The notes beneath the pieces are model-generated. The model was not told the origin of the DNA. It worked only from the letters and a program-made list of their open reading frames with translations, and did not search any database. A DNA stretch of 64,000 nucleotides. Origin: Epiperipatus broadwayi (lineage: Eukaryota; Onychophora; Udeonychophora; Euonychophora; Peripatidae). Each line of letters starts with the position of its first letter. Within the stretch, counting starts at the first letter, position 1. The stretch lies in assembly GCA_028023455.1 (NCBI GenBank), contig JAQFVV010012400.1, positions 13,213,748 to 13,277,747 of the forward strand, written 5' to 3'. Of this stretch, positions 28,401 to 43,400 are shown in pieces. Both the position numbers and the translations under genes were made by a program.

Positions 28401-31400
28401 ATTTTTAAAGGAAATGATACTATTATTATTTACCATGCTCATGAAAAATTATTCATTACTGTATAAGACATTGCATTATTTAAATAGAAATATATTCTGC
28501 CCTTCATTAATGTTTTATTGCTTGAAACTACAAATTGTATTTCCAAAAAAAACCCAATATTTTTGTCTACATGATATTTAAAATGAATACTATGCTTTCT
28601 ACATTTCATTGTTTTATATTTGAATTGCTTTGAAAGAAATTATATTTCTTATCTTTGTGTTATTTAAATAAATATTTTGTTATTATTTTGAATAGCTTTT
28701 CAGTAATGTCAGCGCTTAATTATTCTATATTTCTCAGATTTTAAATTATTTATTTTGCCAATATTTGTTAATCTTATCAACCTGATATTCTACTAAATCT
28801 TCAACATGTCCAGGACTTATGAATTATTAATTGGTAAAAGGGTATAAATATTTAGTTATAAGATTTATTCATATGGATTTTATCTTTATGATATATTATT
28901 TATGTATTATTTTAATATGTTTATCATGATAGTTTTCAGAATATTACTGTTTTTGAAACTTCGCAAACACATCAACCAGCTGCGCAAAGATAAAACAGAT
29001 GAGATAATGCCCGATCTAGGCAAATTAGTGGGGATCAACAACCAAGATCAGAAAGACAACACAGCAATTGAAGCAGAAAATAATACGCCACGGCCTAAAA
29101 GGGAAATCAAGAAATCTCCTCATTTCAAAGACTATGAATTGATCTCTGAACTCGGGGGAAGTAATGCTTTGTATGTGTATTTGATTTTTTTTACACATAT
29201 ATATTCACAAATGTAGAAACTTTCAGAGAGAGAAAAAGTTATAAACAAAAATATTAAAGATACATTCTTATAAGTTGAAATTAAAAGCTATAATAATTAA
29301 TTAAAAAGATTAAAAGCTGAAATGAAACAATAGTTTAATTAGCACAGTAGATTGTCGAAGCAAATTAAATTATTAAAAGGAATGCTAAGTAGATTTTTTT
29401 CGATAATGATAATCTACAAAATCAATATTTAATTAAAGTAAAGGAATAATTAATTACCTTCGAGCAAGGAAAAGAATAACCTGATTGGATGTACAGTAAT
29501 TAATGAATCATCTCCGGAAATTAAAGAATAATAACAGCACTCAGTTTAGCGATCAGACCACTTGATTATTGGAGTTCTACCTGTGTGTATGGACACAGTT
29601 AAGCAATTGTTTCTGTTTGGTGTAATTTCAAGTGTGGACTGCTGGCATCCAAACGGCTCAAAAGTCAGCTATGGCTTTAAACAGGTCGTACCGTTCTTCA
29701 TTATTATTTTGTTTATGCCTTCGAGCCCAATGATGTAATAACTGTGTACAATTATTAACTCTCTCCTATTGATCATATATTAAGCATTTATACAAATTAA
29801 ACCATATTTCATTATAGTCACTCGTGGTAGTGCATAGAAATCAATATCACTCATGGTAGTGCTTGATTTAGATATTAGTCCACTTGTGGAAGTGCATCTT
29901 TATATAGCTGGACATAGCACAAACCAAATTGTAGATTTAGCAGGTGGATGCAGTGCTATTGTGCCTTGGGGCCTTTCCTATATATATATATTTGTAAATC
30001 AATTGTGTATTTAAAAACATTGTTAGAATATTTCAGATATATTTTTTTTATTTTCTTTTTTTAAACTGAAAATGATAGTTTAGAACAATTCAAACACTTC
30101 TTAATATCAAAAAAATATTCTATCTGTCAAGGTATATAAATCTGAAACTAAACTTGAATATTATATATTTTAATAACTTCAATCATAAGTCTGATTTGCT
30201 GATTTCCTGTGAAGAAGATAAATTAACTTTGTTTTATAGTTAAAAATGGAAAAAAATAAGAAGGAAAATAGATATATTCTTACTAAATTCAGTGATATCA
30301 TCACAATATAAACATACCTGTAAAGTCTTTGAAATTGAGCAAAGGCAGAATTGAGTAGTTTAATCTGTTTCCTTGTTTTGTAACCACGATATGCAGCTTG
30401 GATAATGATTGCAGCTCTTGTAAATAGCTAAAACATCAGATAAAAAAAGACAAATATCAATAATAACATTTAAAACAGAGAAATTTTTTTATGAGTTTTG
30501 ACATTTAAATTATTTTTCAAAAGTATTGCACTATCTATATATGACTTTAGTTTTTAATTTTACAACTACAGATGAAAAGGTCACTACTTTTTTCTCTTCT
30601 TTATAAACTAATGAATACTGTCAGAGGTGCATTACTGCAAGAAAATCATAAAAGCAAAAACAGATATTACAAATTTTGATTAAAAAAATATATATAATAT
30701 ATAAATTAACATTTTATAATTTTTATTCTACAGTCACAGAAGATACTTATAGACAATGAAGTGTTGTTAAATGTATAACAATAAATTTGTTAAAAAATAA
30801 AAAGGTGTGCGTGTGTATATATATGTATATTTTATCGTAAACTTTACTGATTTATATCAATTTGGAATACAAAACTTTCAATATAAATCAATTGACAATC
30901 ACAAATTATTTTAATTCGGCAACAGTCCAACAAAGAAAGTTACATACTAATTCACACTTTATTCAATAAGGTAATTATCATTAAAACTGATGGGTGATCC
31001 ATTCAATTGGAAGTTTTTTAATATGAGCATCAATAATATAATGATGATTATATTTTTAGCTTTTTAGATTCAAAAAAAAAAATTTTGGGGGAAGGGGGAG
31101 ATTCTACAAGGTTATTTATAAAATCAAATTTACATTTTAAATATGTATTTAAATGATATATATATATATATATGAAAGAGCATTAGATATGTAATCAACT
31201 GGTTTACTATTGAGAGTTTATAAGAAATATGAGCATTGGAAGTAACTGCTGTGAACAATGGATTTTTTAAATGAGCACTGTGATATAATGATTGTTCTAT
31301 ATACTTCTATATCCAGAATTTGAAGTTCAAATTCATGTGCAACTTGGATTTTTTCAGTTGACTGAGAATTTCCAAGCAAGCTAGAATTTTTCTTTTTTAG

Positions 31401-34400
31401 TTCAGCCCACAAATTAACTAGCAATCAAATTATTCTGGTCAACATGATCTTTGTAACATGAATAAAAATGCTCTTTTTGTGTTTCATTTAGGTAGTTATT
31501 AAAACATCTTTTCACATAAATGTCCTACCATTTTCCATTTTCGAGTCCCTGCTTGTCCCTTATATGACAGAATTATTAAAATTATTTGTTCCTGACTTTA
31601 CCCAATGAAGAAATAATTACCTTGAGAGGTAGCATGGGTATTTCCAATGTATTCTACAAACCTTTAAAGATCCTTGTATGTTTCTTTAAAGTTTAGTTTG
31701 ATTCTGTCTTGTGAGCAGTTAAGTGTTTTTCTCCTATTTTGTATAAAATGGAAGTTCTAGTCATCAATGTTACAAAAATCCAGTGGACAAGTTTTGTTAT
31801 ATATGTGGACAATTTATTTTAAAGACACAGGCTGGATCTATATTTGAGGAAGTTAAAAAAGCTTATTTTTATATCTTAAGTGCCAAATTAGTGATCAAGA
31901 TAAAAGTTGGGCCCCTCATGTTGCTATGTAAGTTATCATGTAAATTTAGTGCAGTGGACGCATTGCAAGAAACATTCTATTCCATTTTCTGTTCCTATGG
32001 CGTGGAGGGAATCTTCTGACCATGTAAGTGATTTCTACTTCTGTATCACTAAAACAGAAGAGTATTCAAAAAAGCAAAGAGACAAAATTGAGTAACCAAA
32101 TTTGCCTTCTGCACTAAAGCCAGTTCCTCATAACCAGGAATTACCAGTGCCGACTGCACCTTTAAACTTGGATTATCCGTTTTCCAGTGATTCTGATTCT
32201 TCATCAGGATCTGATCCACAACTTCATGAGAATATTAGTAGTGACCTACATTTTTACAAACTACCTGTGAACCTCACCTAATAACTCAGAACAAATTTAA
32301 TGATTTGGTATGTGACCTGGCTTTGTCAAAACAAAAATCTGACCTTCTTGGTTCCAGACTTAACAGTGGAACCTGTTCGATAAAAATGTGTTTTATTTTA
32401 CAGAAAATGGAAGATTCGCTATGTGTCTGTTATGATATTGATGGTTTAATGAATGAGCTTAATATGGAACATGAACCTTCCAAGTGATGTATTTTTATAG
32501 ATTCATCTAAGGACAGCTTAAAGCAGTCTTGCTTCGCAATGGAAACAAAAAAACCATCTATTCCTTTAGCCCATTCAGTAATAATGAAAGAAAACTATGA
32601 TGACTTAGCCACCATGCTAATGCAAGTTAAATATGAACAGTATCAGTGAATATCTGAATTTAATGGAAAGTAAAATTCATAACCAGATTATAAATTGAAA
32701 AAAAATCAGCCAAAGTATTTTATTATCCTTGACTGTATTCCAGATATCAATTATCAAGAATAAATGTCTCTTACACTCAGATATGTTTCTAATGGTAAAT
32801 AACATCATTCAATAATTAGTGTTTATGAACAGTTTATTAACCTTATAAATGTAGAAAGTAACTTCAGAGTAATTCCATGAATATTTCCGTAGTGCTTTCT
32901 TCATCTGAAAAACTATTATGTTGATTGACCAAATACAGAGATACTGTTCGAGCAAGTATTAGTTGAGACATCACAAAAAATTTGAAGATAATTCTACAAT
33001 TTCAAAATAAAAGATTGACAAAAAGAAATATTTTAGTTATGAAGTCAATGATGAATAAAGCAATCATTGCAAACTCAATTTTAACAATTGAAAAATCATA
33101 TGATTTATTTGAATTTTTGGGAAATTTTCGAAGAATAGAAAAAAAAAAGAATTAAAAAAGTATACAGCACAGTTAAAAATTGCTTAGATGATTACTAAAA
33201 CTATAGAAAAAGATTCATCACTTTTTTTTTTTGTAAAGAAGATGAAAATGGCAATATGTTGGTCAACAAAAAGTTCTAAAAATTATTCTTTCTTTAGTAT
33301 ATAATTGAAAGCTTTCTAGAATGTTTCAATTTTTAGCTGAAAATGATGGAGCTACAAATTTTCTTAATCTTTTTATTGCTCTTCATATATTTTTAATTAT
33401 ATCAGTGTCAGTTATATTAGGAGAAAAGACATGATTTAAACTAAAAAAAATTGTCTAAGCATAACTATGACACAAGACAGGCTAACATTTTGCATAGCAG
33501 CTAGATTTTGATTCAGTTTTAGAAGACTTCTCCAATCAAAAAGCCAGAAAATGTTAACTATTGTTTTATATTGCTTCAATATAGAAATTATACTATTCCA
33601 TTACTAATTTTCTATGTTAAAAAAATGCACATTTTTTTTTATAAAAGTTAGGGACATATTTTGACAAGCTCTGCAAAAAATATTTAGTTGAGACCCACAA
33701 TAATTAAATTTGATTCTGGATAGAGGAATATGTGAATGAATGGCAAATCACTACAAAGGGATGGTCTTGAATGTAATGGTAATATTTCTCATGAACTGCA
33801 ACATTCAAAATTTTCCTAAATGATACTATTTTTTTGATAATCATTTATAAATAAATGATAACAACTTAAAAAATATTTTTTTTAAAAAAAAAAAAAGAGT
33901 GAGAGATATATTATTATCATTTAATTTTTTCAACATGCTTAGGATTTTTTCTTCAAGAAACCAATTCCAGCTAACCATCCGTAATGATTGGTAAATGGGT
34001 ATCTAATTAATTTTAGCTGTGATAAGACAATGAAAGCTATCAAATATTCACCATTTGGTAAATGAGAAGAATTGTGGTTACAAGCTTTTTCTTTCCTGTT
34101 CTTAAATGAGACATCATTGGACAAGCTTTTGCTCTGAAATGGGCTATTTACAGATCACCTTACCTATACCAATAATTTATCATACATCTAATCCAAAAAC
34201 TAATTTTAAAATGGAAAGTTTAATTTTTATACATACATGCTAAATTTCTTACCTTCATCTTATTAATGTTTGATGTTCCCATGTCAAATAATATTTGAAG
34301 TTGTTTTAAATCTTTATCAAATCCTTGCCCTAACCACCTTCTTAGTAATGTCCGAAACCCTCTGTTTAAAAAATAAATAAATCATTAATTGAAAAAGCAA

Positions 34401-37400
34401 TAACCATTTGAATAATTTTAGAATAAATATCTATGAAAAAAAAATTGTATATTTAAAATAATAACCAACAACGGCAAAAAAAAACTCCAGCTGTAACCAT
34501 AATCAAATGGTTTATTGCTCAAGAATTCATAAGAAGTTTAAACACCAGAAAAGATAGATCTGGGCTGTGATCCATGGAAATTGAGCTCTGGAGTCTGTCA
34601 TTCTACTGCTGCATCAAAACATGCAGGGAAATCTACTATTAACCATAACTATTTAATATTAGAAAATAAAAATCTGATGATATACACATAAGTAACATTG
34701 TCAAATGATACTAGAAGTTTATTCCCTTGGTGGGTACACATTTTATCATCAGTCAAAAGATCAAAATTCTCTAATTAGGAGAGAATTAAAATATATAGTT
34801 ATTGTTTCAGGCTATAAAGCTGATTAAGCAAAGTAATTTATTGTGTTCGAATCTTTAGGCTCTTTAAAACATAAGTCACAAGCTTGGATAGTAAGAGATA
34901 ACTGAATGGCTAAATTAAGTAGAAAATGGTCATCTAGACATCCATTGACTAAATTAACACTTCCATAATCAATCATAATTTAAAATAAAAGTCAATGCTA
35001 TCTAATCCAACAAAACTATGGAGAGAATTATTGTAAAAATGGAAATAGTTGCTATCTTTGAAGTTGAAGATAAAAAGAAAATAGTGATTGTGAGCAAATT
35101 TTGCATCCCTTAATCACTTATTAAGGGATCCACTAATTAAAAATGTATTTAAATTCTTTAAAAAACAAACAAAATATATATTGCAAATGAACATGATAAA
35201 TAACATAACTTGTTAATTTAACTTGTAAAAATATTATGAATATCTATAATCATGTAATTTTTTTGAATATAATAATTCTCTTCATTCTTCTTCTAGAAAT
35301 CATCTACTGTAAGTCTCAGCAATCAGTGGGTATCAAATGATATAGTGCTGTAGTATCTTCATACCCAAATTGATTTCTGGTTTTTGCCTTTATCTATGAG
35401 GATTTAAAGCTGAGATATATGTATTTATGCATTCAGCAGCCATTGGATCTTCCAAAATAATATAGAAATTGATCTAGAGTCACATTTGTATAACCAAGTA
35501 AGTAATTTAACTTTAGTTCAAAGCTTTAAGATTTTTTAAAATTTCAGACTATTAGCTTGAATCATATAAGAGTAAAAAATGACTGTGAAATGCTTAAATG
35601 CATTAGTTCCAGTTTTGAATACAATGCAAAAATCATAACTCGTAATGGGAATGACAATTATTATAGCTCTTAGTATCCATCGATTTTTCAGACTTTCAGT
35701 AGACTGCTTTGGAGTAAGGTAATGAGAACTACTCTTAAAATCATATATGAAAATCATGAAACGTTGCAGATAATAACGTAATCATTATTGATTCCCAGTA
35801 GCTGTGATAAGAGAATAACTTTTAAAGACTAAAATGCATTTTGTAGACTGATATGTCTGTACAAATTTAGAAACATTGATATTGCTAGAATACTCCAGAA
35901 AAGAAATAATTAATTGATGTGCAGAAAAAAAAAAAGAATTCAATAACCGCAAGAAGCAACAGGATAATTTGCATATTAATAAGTCTTAGTTTATGCAAAT
36001 TGGAAAAGTTGGAAAAGAAAAAAGAGAGGAAAAAATAAACAGTGCAAAAAAATATAAATAGTGCAAAAGAAGTGTAGCAAATGGTCTATTAAGTACTGAG
36101 TTTAAGTTGTTCTGTTCTAGAAATTAGTAAAAAAAAGCTCTAGTGAAGAATCTAATTCAACTAATTCAGAAATATGCATGTTAGCAATAATGTGCTTACA
36201 AAATTACAGAGTTAAAGAGACATTTGTATATATTAAATCTCTACACAGATATGAACTGTAAAGTTATTTAAGTGATTCTATTCTCAACTAGCAAATAACC
36301 AGTTAACTTACTAAATTTATTATTAAACTTTGTTGTTGCTTCCTTTATTTAAAATCGAAAAATTATCCAGCTGTCAAGTGACTGGTTGGTCCTGGATATA
36401 TTATGTGGCGCAGTTGACAAAAGCATTCGGAAATATTAAGTGGAGAGGTTTGACAGGAGGATTTAATTTGTGTGATATAATTCACGTGTAGTTGAAACGA
36501 AAATGCAGGATAACATGACATTTGATATAAAAAATCCAGGTCAATGGCAAATATATGTGAATCATGTGAAGAAAGATATGCTTATAAATGGAGTACTAGA
36601 TAATACAATTAAAGTTGCAATGCTATTATAGATGTCAGGCAAAGATGTATTAAATGTTGCAAATCGTTTATGTGATCTGAAGCCACCAGAAGTAATATCT
36701 TATGAGGAGTTATTAATAAATAATAAAACCAAATACAAATTTTAAACCTATAATGTCAAAATTTACAGTGTGTCTTTATTTTTAGGAAAGAATGCAGTTG
36801 CAAAATCAAACTATACATGAATAGAACTTGATTCTACAAGCCTTAATGAAGGATTGCAAATTCGAGACATGTATCAATGAAATGTTACTAGATCAGTTAT
36901 TATGGTGGATAAAAGAGTTAAAACTTAGGGATACTACTAAACGAGAAGGAATTAACATACAAAATTGCTGTTGAATGGGTATTAGCTCATGAGGTCATAG
37001 TAGACCATGTTGAAATTTTTAAAAATGCAACAGAATATGATACCCTGACAATAAGTGTAAATGCAGCAAATCCCCAAGTTATACTTCAAAAGTCAACACA
37101 GACCTTTCCTACTTGTTATTGTTGTGATAAAACAGGCCACTTAATATTTAAATGTAGATTTAAAATGAAAAAATGTTTTAACTGTGGATTAGAAGGTCCT
37201 TTGACAAAGTTATGTAAGCAATGAATGACAAATCAGAATTTACAACAAGAGAGTAAATTGAAGGGAGGAGTATCTAAGAAGGTTGCAATGTGAACAGATT
37301 GAAAGATAGTGATGATATGCCTAAGTTAAATCTGTAGCCAAAATGTACAAATGGAGATCGACAGTGGGGCAAGCATATCATTAATAGTGTTGAAAGTTTG

Positions 37401-40400
37401 AACAAGGATTTGTAGAAAAGCAAAAGTTAATGTTGAATTGAAAAAAATCTAAGGTGGTAGTATTAGATGGAAATTGAATAAAGATTATAAAAATGGTTAT
37501 AGAGACTGTAGTGGTAAATAGCCAAATTACCAGTGTTTATAACGGAATGGAATATTAGGAAGAAGTTGGTTTAAGACACTGGGGATAAAAATATTATGAA
37601 GAGTTAAATTAGAAGGTGAAATAAGGAGAAAATTTCCACAGTTCTTTTAATTTTAACCCAGTAGAGTTTAAGACAAAACCAATTAATGGATAACATGCAG
37701 AAGTTGTATACAGGTCAACGAAAGTTGTCTTTGCACTCAAGACAAAAGTTGAAAATGCTTTAAATGAATTAAGAAATAAAGGTGTAATTGCATCTTATGG
37801 GTAATTCATCTGGGGTATATCAATAGTAACAGTATCAAAACCAGATGAAAATTTTAAGGATATACGTGATTACTGAATTACGGTTAACAAGAACATTAAC
37901 AAAGGATCGTACACCATATTCAGCAAGAAGGAAATACTAGCATCTTTACAAATCACTAAATATTTCACATAGCTCAATATGAAAGCAGTATTTCATCAAA
38001 TTCTGATGACCAAGAGATCAGCAGAATTATTAACTATAAACATTCATATACGATTATTTAAGTTCAACAGATTAGCAAATGAGATAACCATGGTGCTGAA
38101 TACTTTCCAGAAGGATAGAGAATTTATTAAGAGGTGAAAAAAGTATTATACGATATATGGATGACATATTAGTAATCGCTGTCAGTGAAACAGAATTAAT
38201 AGAAGGAGTATATGTAGTCTGTGAAAAACTATATGAATTCGGTGCAAGATTAAATGCCAAGAAATGTATTTGTCTTACAGGGAGATAAAAATTTCTGGGA
38301 TACATTATTAATAAAAACAGAAATATCCAAACCCAGAAAAAGTAATAGCAGTTATAAATGCTCCAAAGCCAAAAATGCTAAGCAATTTCAGGCATTTCTA
38401 TGATTGGTAAACTTCTTCAAGAATGTTTTAGAGGGAAGATCACATGTGGCTATGCCTGTTTTTGAACTTCTGAAGAAAAACCAAAGGTGAAAATGGGAAA
38501 AAATTGCAAGATATGACTTTTCAGTGAGGAACAGAATTACTAACCTCTGAGAGGTTATTAGTATACTACAATGATCCGCAAAAAGTAATTATTACAACAG
38601 ATGCTTCTGAATTTGGGGTAAGAGCATAGTGTATGTGGTTGTGAATATTCTATTGCATATACGCCAAGAATATTATCTACAGCTGGAAACAACTACAGCC
38701 AGCTAGACAAAGAACTTTTAGCCATAGCTTATGCTGTGAAAAATTTTCATGAATAATGAATACTGGGAAAAAAATAATAAATCCTTGCATCATGCAAGTC
38801 AGTGAATGTTAAGGTGAATAAATATCTTAGCATCTTATGACTAAAAATTGTGTATATATATGTAGATCAGGAAAACATAAAGCACTTGGATGCTTTTTCT
38901 AAAACTCTGGACAAAAATGCATTTTATATAGACATTTTAAAGTTAGAAAATTTTAATAGGAAAGTCATAGCTCAATGGATAAATGGAAATAAAGATTACT
39001 TCATCATTAGGAGGTAAATAAAATACAAATAGTCAGTTAATAATTTGTGTCTGGCAATATGGATTGTCTGAGAAAACTTATCAACTTGCCAAAATTATAT
39101 TCTTATGATGGACCATGTGATGCTGCTCTGAAGGTAGGAAAAGTGTTTTATGCCTACTATACAAAGGATATCACAGTATTGCCAGGATGAAGTAATTAAC
39201 ATATTCCTATGTTTAGTGATCAGATTTAAATAGGAACATTGAGAAGACCATGAGCACAGTAAATTTACTGGCTAAGAAATTTAAATCCTGGCCTGAAGCT
39301 ACAGAAACTTGGCAGCGAGTTCTGATCATTTCATGGAAAAATATTATTTGTAGTTATAGATGTATATTCAAAATGGGTTAAATATAATGTGATAAAAGAT
39401 GTAAGTACAGAAAGTGTAATAAAAGTTTGAACGAACTCTTTGCAACACATGGTTATGAAGAGAATATAGTGACGAATAACAGAAATATTCAAAATGGGTT
39501 AAATATAATGTGATAAAAGATGTAAGTACAGAAAGTGTAATAAAAGTTTGAACGAACTCTTTGCAACACATGGTTATGAAGAGAATATAGTGACGAATAA
39601 CAGAAATTAGTTTAGCTCAGAGAAATTTGACAACTTCCTTCCTCTGAATGAAATACAGCACATATTGACACCAGTTTATCACCTGCAATCCTAATGGAAT
39701 AGCAGAGAAGACTGTATAACAGCTGAAAAATGCATTAAACAAGCAGGAATATGTGGTTATACACGAAGCAATTACAGCAAACCATATTTTACCAGCATTT
39801 TACTCCCAGCATGATCACAAAGAAGACTAATGCACATAAAGTGATTTATGCATGTAAGTCTACATACTGTCTCTCTAAACTTTCAATCCTGAAAAGTTTG
39901 ATAAACAGGTCTTCTGAGCATCGTCATTTGTTAAGAAAATAGAAAAAACTTTATCATGCTGTGCTGTTTAACATTGCTGGTATGAGCAATTTCTATGTTG
40001 AAATTGTTTACTACAAATGTATTAATAAATAACTATTTAATATATTATGCTAATAAAGTTTTTCAAAATTCTTACTTGAAGCGGATGGTCATCATATCAA
40101 CAACAGCTGGATGCTGCTCTGCCATTAGTAACAACAATTGTGCAGAAGAACTGAATAAAAAAAATTTAAACAATTTAATTATCAGCATTATTAATGCTAT
40201 ATTAAAGGTAAATTAATTAATTTCAGAAACAGTAAAAGAAATTTATTTAAATAGTTTTTATATTACTCAATACCAGGTGGTTAAATTAAAAAATTATGAA
40301 CTTTTTAGAAAAAGCACAGGGAAAGATAAAACAGACTTTTTAAATGAACCCACTTCAGGGAAAATAGAATTTCAAGTCCTTTTATATCAACAGTGAAAGA

Positions 40401-43400
40401 AGAGATAATGCTAATTAATCTTGCAGATAGTCAGCTGATACTGATTTGAGCAAAATATCCATTTGCCTACCGATACTGGTTATGAGCTGGCTATCTAAAA
40501 GAAAAATTATGAGACTGATTAAAAAATTTTGTTTACTCAACCAAGATTCAAAACCAGATTATAAACACTTTTGTAATACATATATCAATGGCAAATCCAA
40601 AATACCTTATATATCATATAAATAGATAGATATTACAAAATATATATAAATTTTTTTAATTAAAATATTTATAATAAAATTTAAAAAATTAACCTTAGAT
40701 CCATTTCCAGATGTTTTATTATAGAAGAAAAAAATAATAATTCTAAAAAAAAAAAAAAAGTGTTAAAACTAATAAAAGATTACAGTTCAAAGAAAACTGT
40801 TTAAAAAATAATTGTAAATGTATAAATAAGTTTCTTAAAAAATTTTTTTTAAACATATATTCTTTTTCCTAAAAATATTCACATAATCAATAAAGCAAGT
40901 CATATATAATATGACATTGCTTTTATGAGCTTGTATTTGTAAATATGTAATATAGGGAGAGTACCAATAGTTCAAACAAGCTCTTAATTGATAAGTGCAG
41001 TAAGAGAAAAATACTTAAAATCTCTATCTAGAACATTCCCATCCCCAGACCAATTGGTTTCGAGCTTTTGGCTCATCTCAGTGAGGAGCTAGAATATTCA
41101 GACACTAGATCGAAAATATCAACCCAAAACCCAGTACTTATTTAATACATAACATTTAAGTAAAAACTCTGAAATTTTTGGACATGAAAATGTTTTTAAC
41201 TCCAGCTATCTAACTTAAATAGCTATATGGGATTGAACCAAATTCAGATTTATCATATATTAATAGCCTTAGTATTAAACCACTAAACATCACATTATCA
41301 CCATCTCTTATACTAGCACATAATTGTTGTTAAACAAGGCAAAACTCTCCATACTGTAGTGCTACCCTGTGCCAACCAGAATAATCAATGGATGCCAGAA
41401 GACTTGTGCATAAAATCCCTACCTAATGGCTACTCAGATCCAAAGCTCTTCACTGATGAAGGCCATAAGACAGAAACTAGTCTGGTGATATTGGATAAGT
41501 AGGCATTAGATAGGGATTTTATGCACAAGCCTTCTGGTATCCCTTGATTACTCTGGTTGGCACAGGGTGGCACTACTGTATGGACAGTTTTGCCTTGTTT
41601 AGCCTTAGTATTGCTATATATGACTTGCTTTATTGATTATTATAATTTTGCCTTTAAGGCTTTGGCAATGCTAAGGCTATTAATATATGGTAGATCTGAA
41701 ATTGCTTTGGTCCCATGTAATTATTTAAGTTAAACAGTTGGAGCTAAAGACATTTTCATGTTCGAAAATTTCAGTTTCTACTTAAATGTTATGTGCTGGG
41801 TTTTGATTTGTATTTTAGATCTAGTGTCTGAATATTCTAGCTCCTCAATGAGGTAAGTCAAAAGCTCGAAACCAATTGGTCTGGGGATGAGAATGTTCTA
41901 GTTAGATTTTAAATATTTTTTTCTTACCGCACTTATCAATTAAGAGCTTGCTTGAGCTATTGGTACACTCCCTATATTACATATTTGTAAATACAAGCTC
42001 ATAAAAGCAATATCATGCTATATATGACTTGCTTTATTGATTATTATAATTTTGCCTTTAAGGTCTTGGCAATGCTAATGCTATTAATATATGATAGATC
42101 TAAAATTTGGTTCAGTCCCATGTAGCTATTTAAGTTAGATAGCTGGAGTTAAAGACATTTTCATGTCTGAAAATTTCGGAGTTTCTATTTAAATGTTATG
42201 TATTAAATAAGTGCTGGGTTTGAGTTGATATTTTAGATCTAGTGTTTGAATATTCTAGCTCCTCACTGAAGTGAACCAAGAGCTCGAAACCAATTGGTCT
42301 GGGGATGGGAATGTTTTAGATAGAGATTTTAAATATTTTTTCTCTTACCGCACTTATCAATTAAGAGCTTATTTGAGCTATTGGTACACTCCCTATATTA
42401 AATATTCACATACAATATTTTATTAATCTTACAGAATTATTTTTTTATGTAAATCATTATCATCATTTTTAGTCATCATCGATCCACTGCAAAATGATCT
42501 TTCCAAGTTCAATCCATTTCCTCTGATCTCTAGCCTCTCTTCTCACATATCACCAATATTTATTATTTCATCCATCCATTTCTCTTCTCACATCTCACCA
42601 ATATTTATTATTTCATCCATCCATTTCACATGTGATTTTTTGTATGTCTTTTACAATCTCTTGGATTCCAGTTTAAGATTTCAATTATCCCTCTATTATC
42701 ATTTCTTCTAGCAATGTCTGGTCCAACTCCACTTCAGTTTCCTAATTCTTTCAATGATGTCAGTAACACCTGTTTGTTCTCTCATCCATGTATTTCATTT
42801 TTGATCTCTTTTTGTTACTCCTAATATGCATTTCTCTATACTTCATTGAGTGGTCTGAAGTCTCTCTAATGCTCTTCTGTTAAGTGGTCCAAGTCAAAGA
42901 TCCATAAGGAAGAACTGGTAAAACACATTTATTAAAAACATTCCTTTTCAAACATATTTGGCATATTTCCTTTTAATATTAAGTGATTTTTACCAAAAGC
43001 ATTCCAACCAAGATTAATTTCATCCATTATGTTCTATGTGTAGTAATAATTTGACTAAGCTATTTGCAGCTATTAACTTCTAAATCATCATAATCAATCT
43101 TTATTTTCTTCTTGTGAGAAAATCCGTTGAACATTACTTTAGTCTTTTTAACATTTACTACTACTTTATTAAAATCTCTGATAATTCTTAAAGTATTTCT
43201 TAAGGCTCTAAAGCAGTATTTGCAAAAACAACTACATCATCTGCTAAATCTAGATGACTTAAATAATCTCCATTTACTTTTATTCCCTTAGCTTCCCATT
43301 TTAATCCATAACATACTTCTTGCATCCTGTTGTACATCCTTCCCAACAATAATCTTCCTAGCATTATCATGTAATCTAATTGTTGTTGTCGCATTTTTAT

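Noticed and set aside
28902-29216. 104-codon plus-strand frame as a host gene
   Set aside because: Its end has the wording of a gypsy integrase tail and the following DNA looks like an LTR.
29815-29905. CRISPR-like array
   Set aside because: Only three imperfect units in animal DNA; better explained as a tandem repeat within an LTR.
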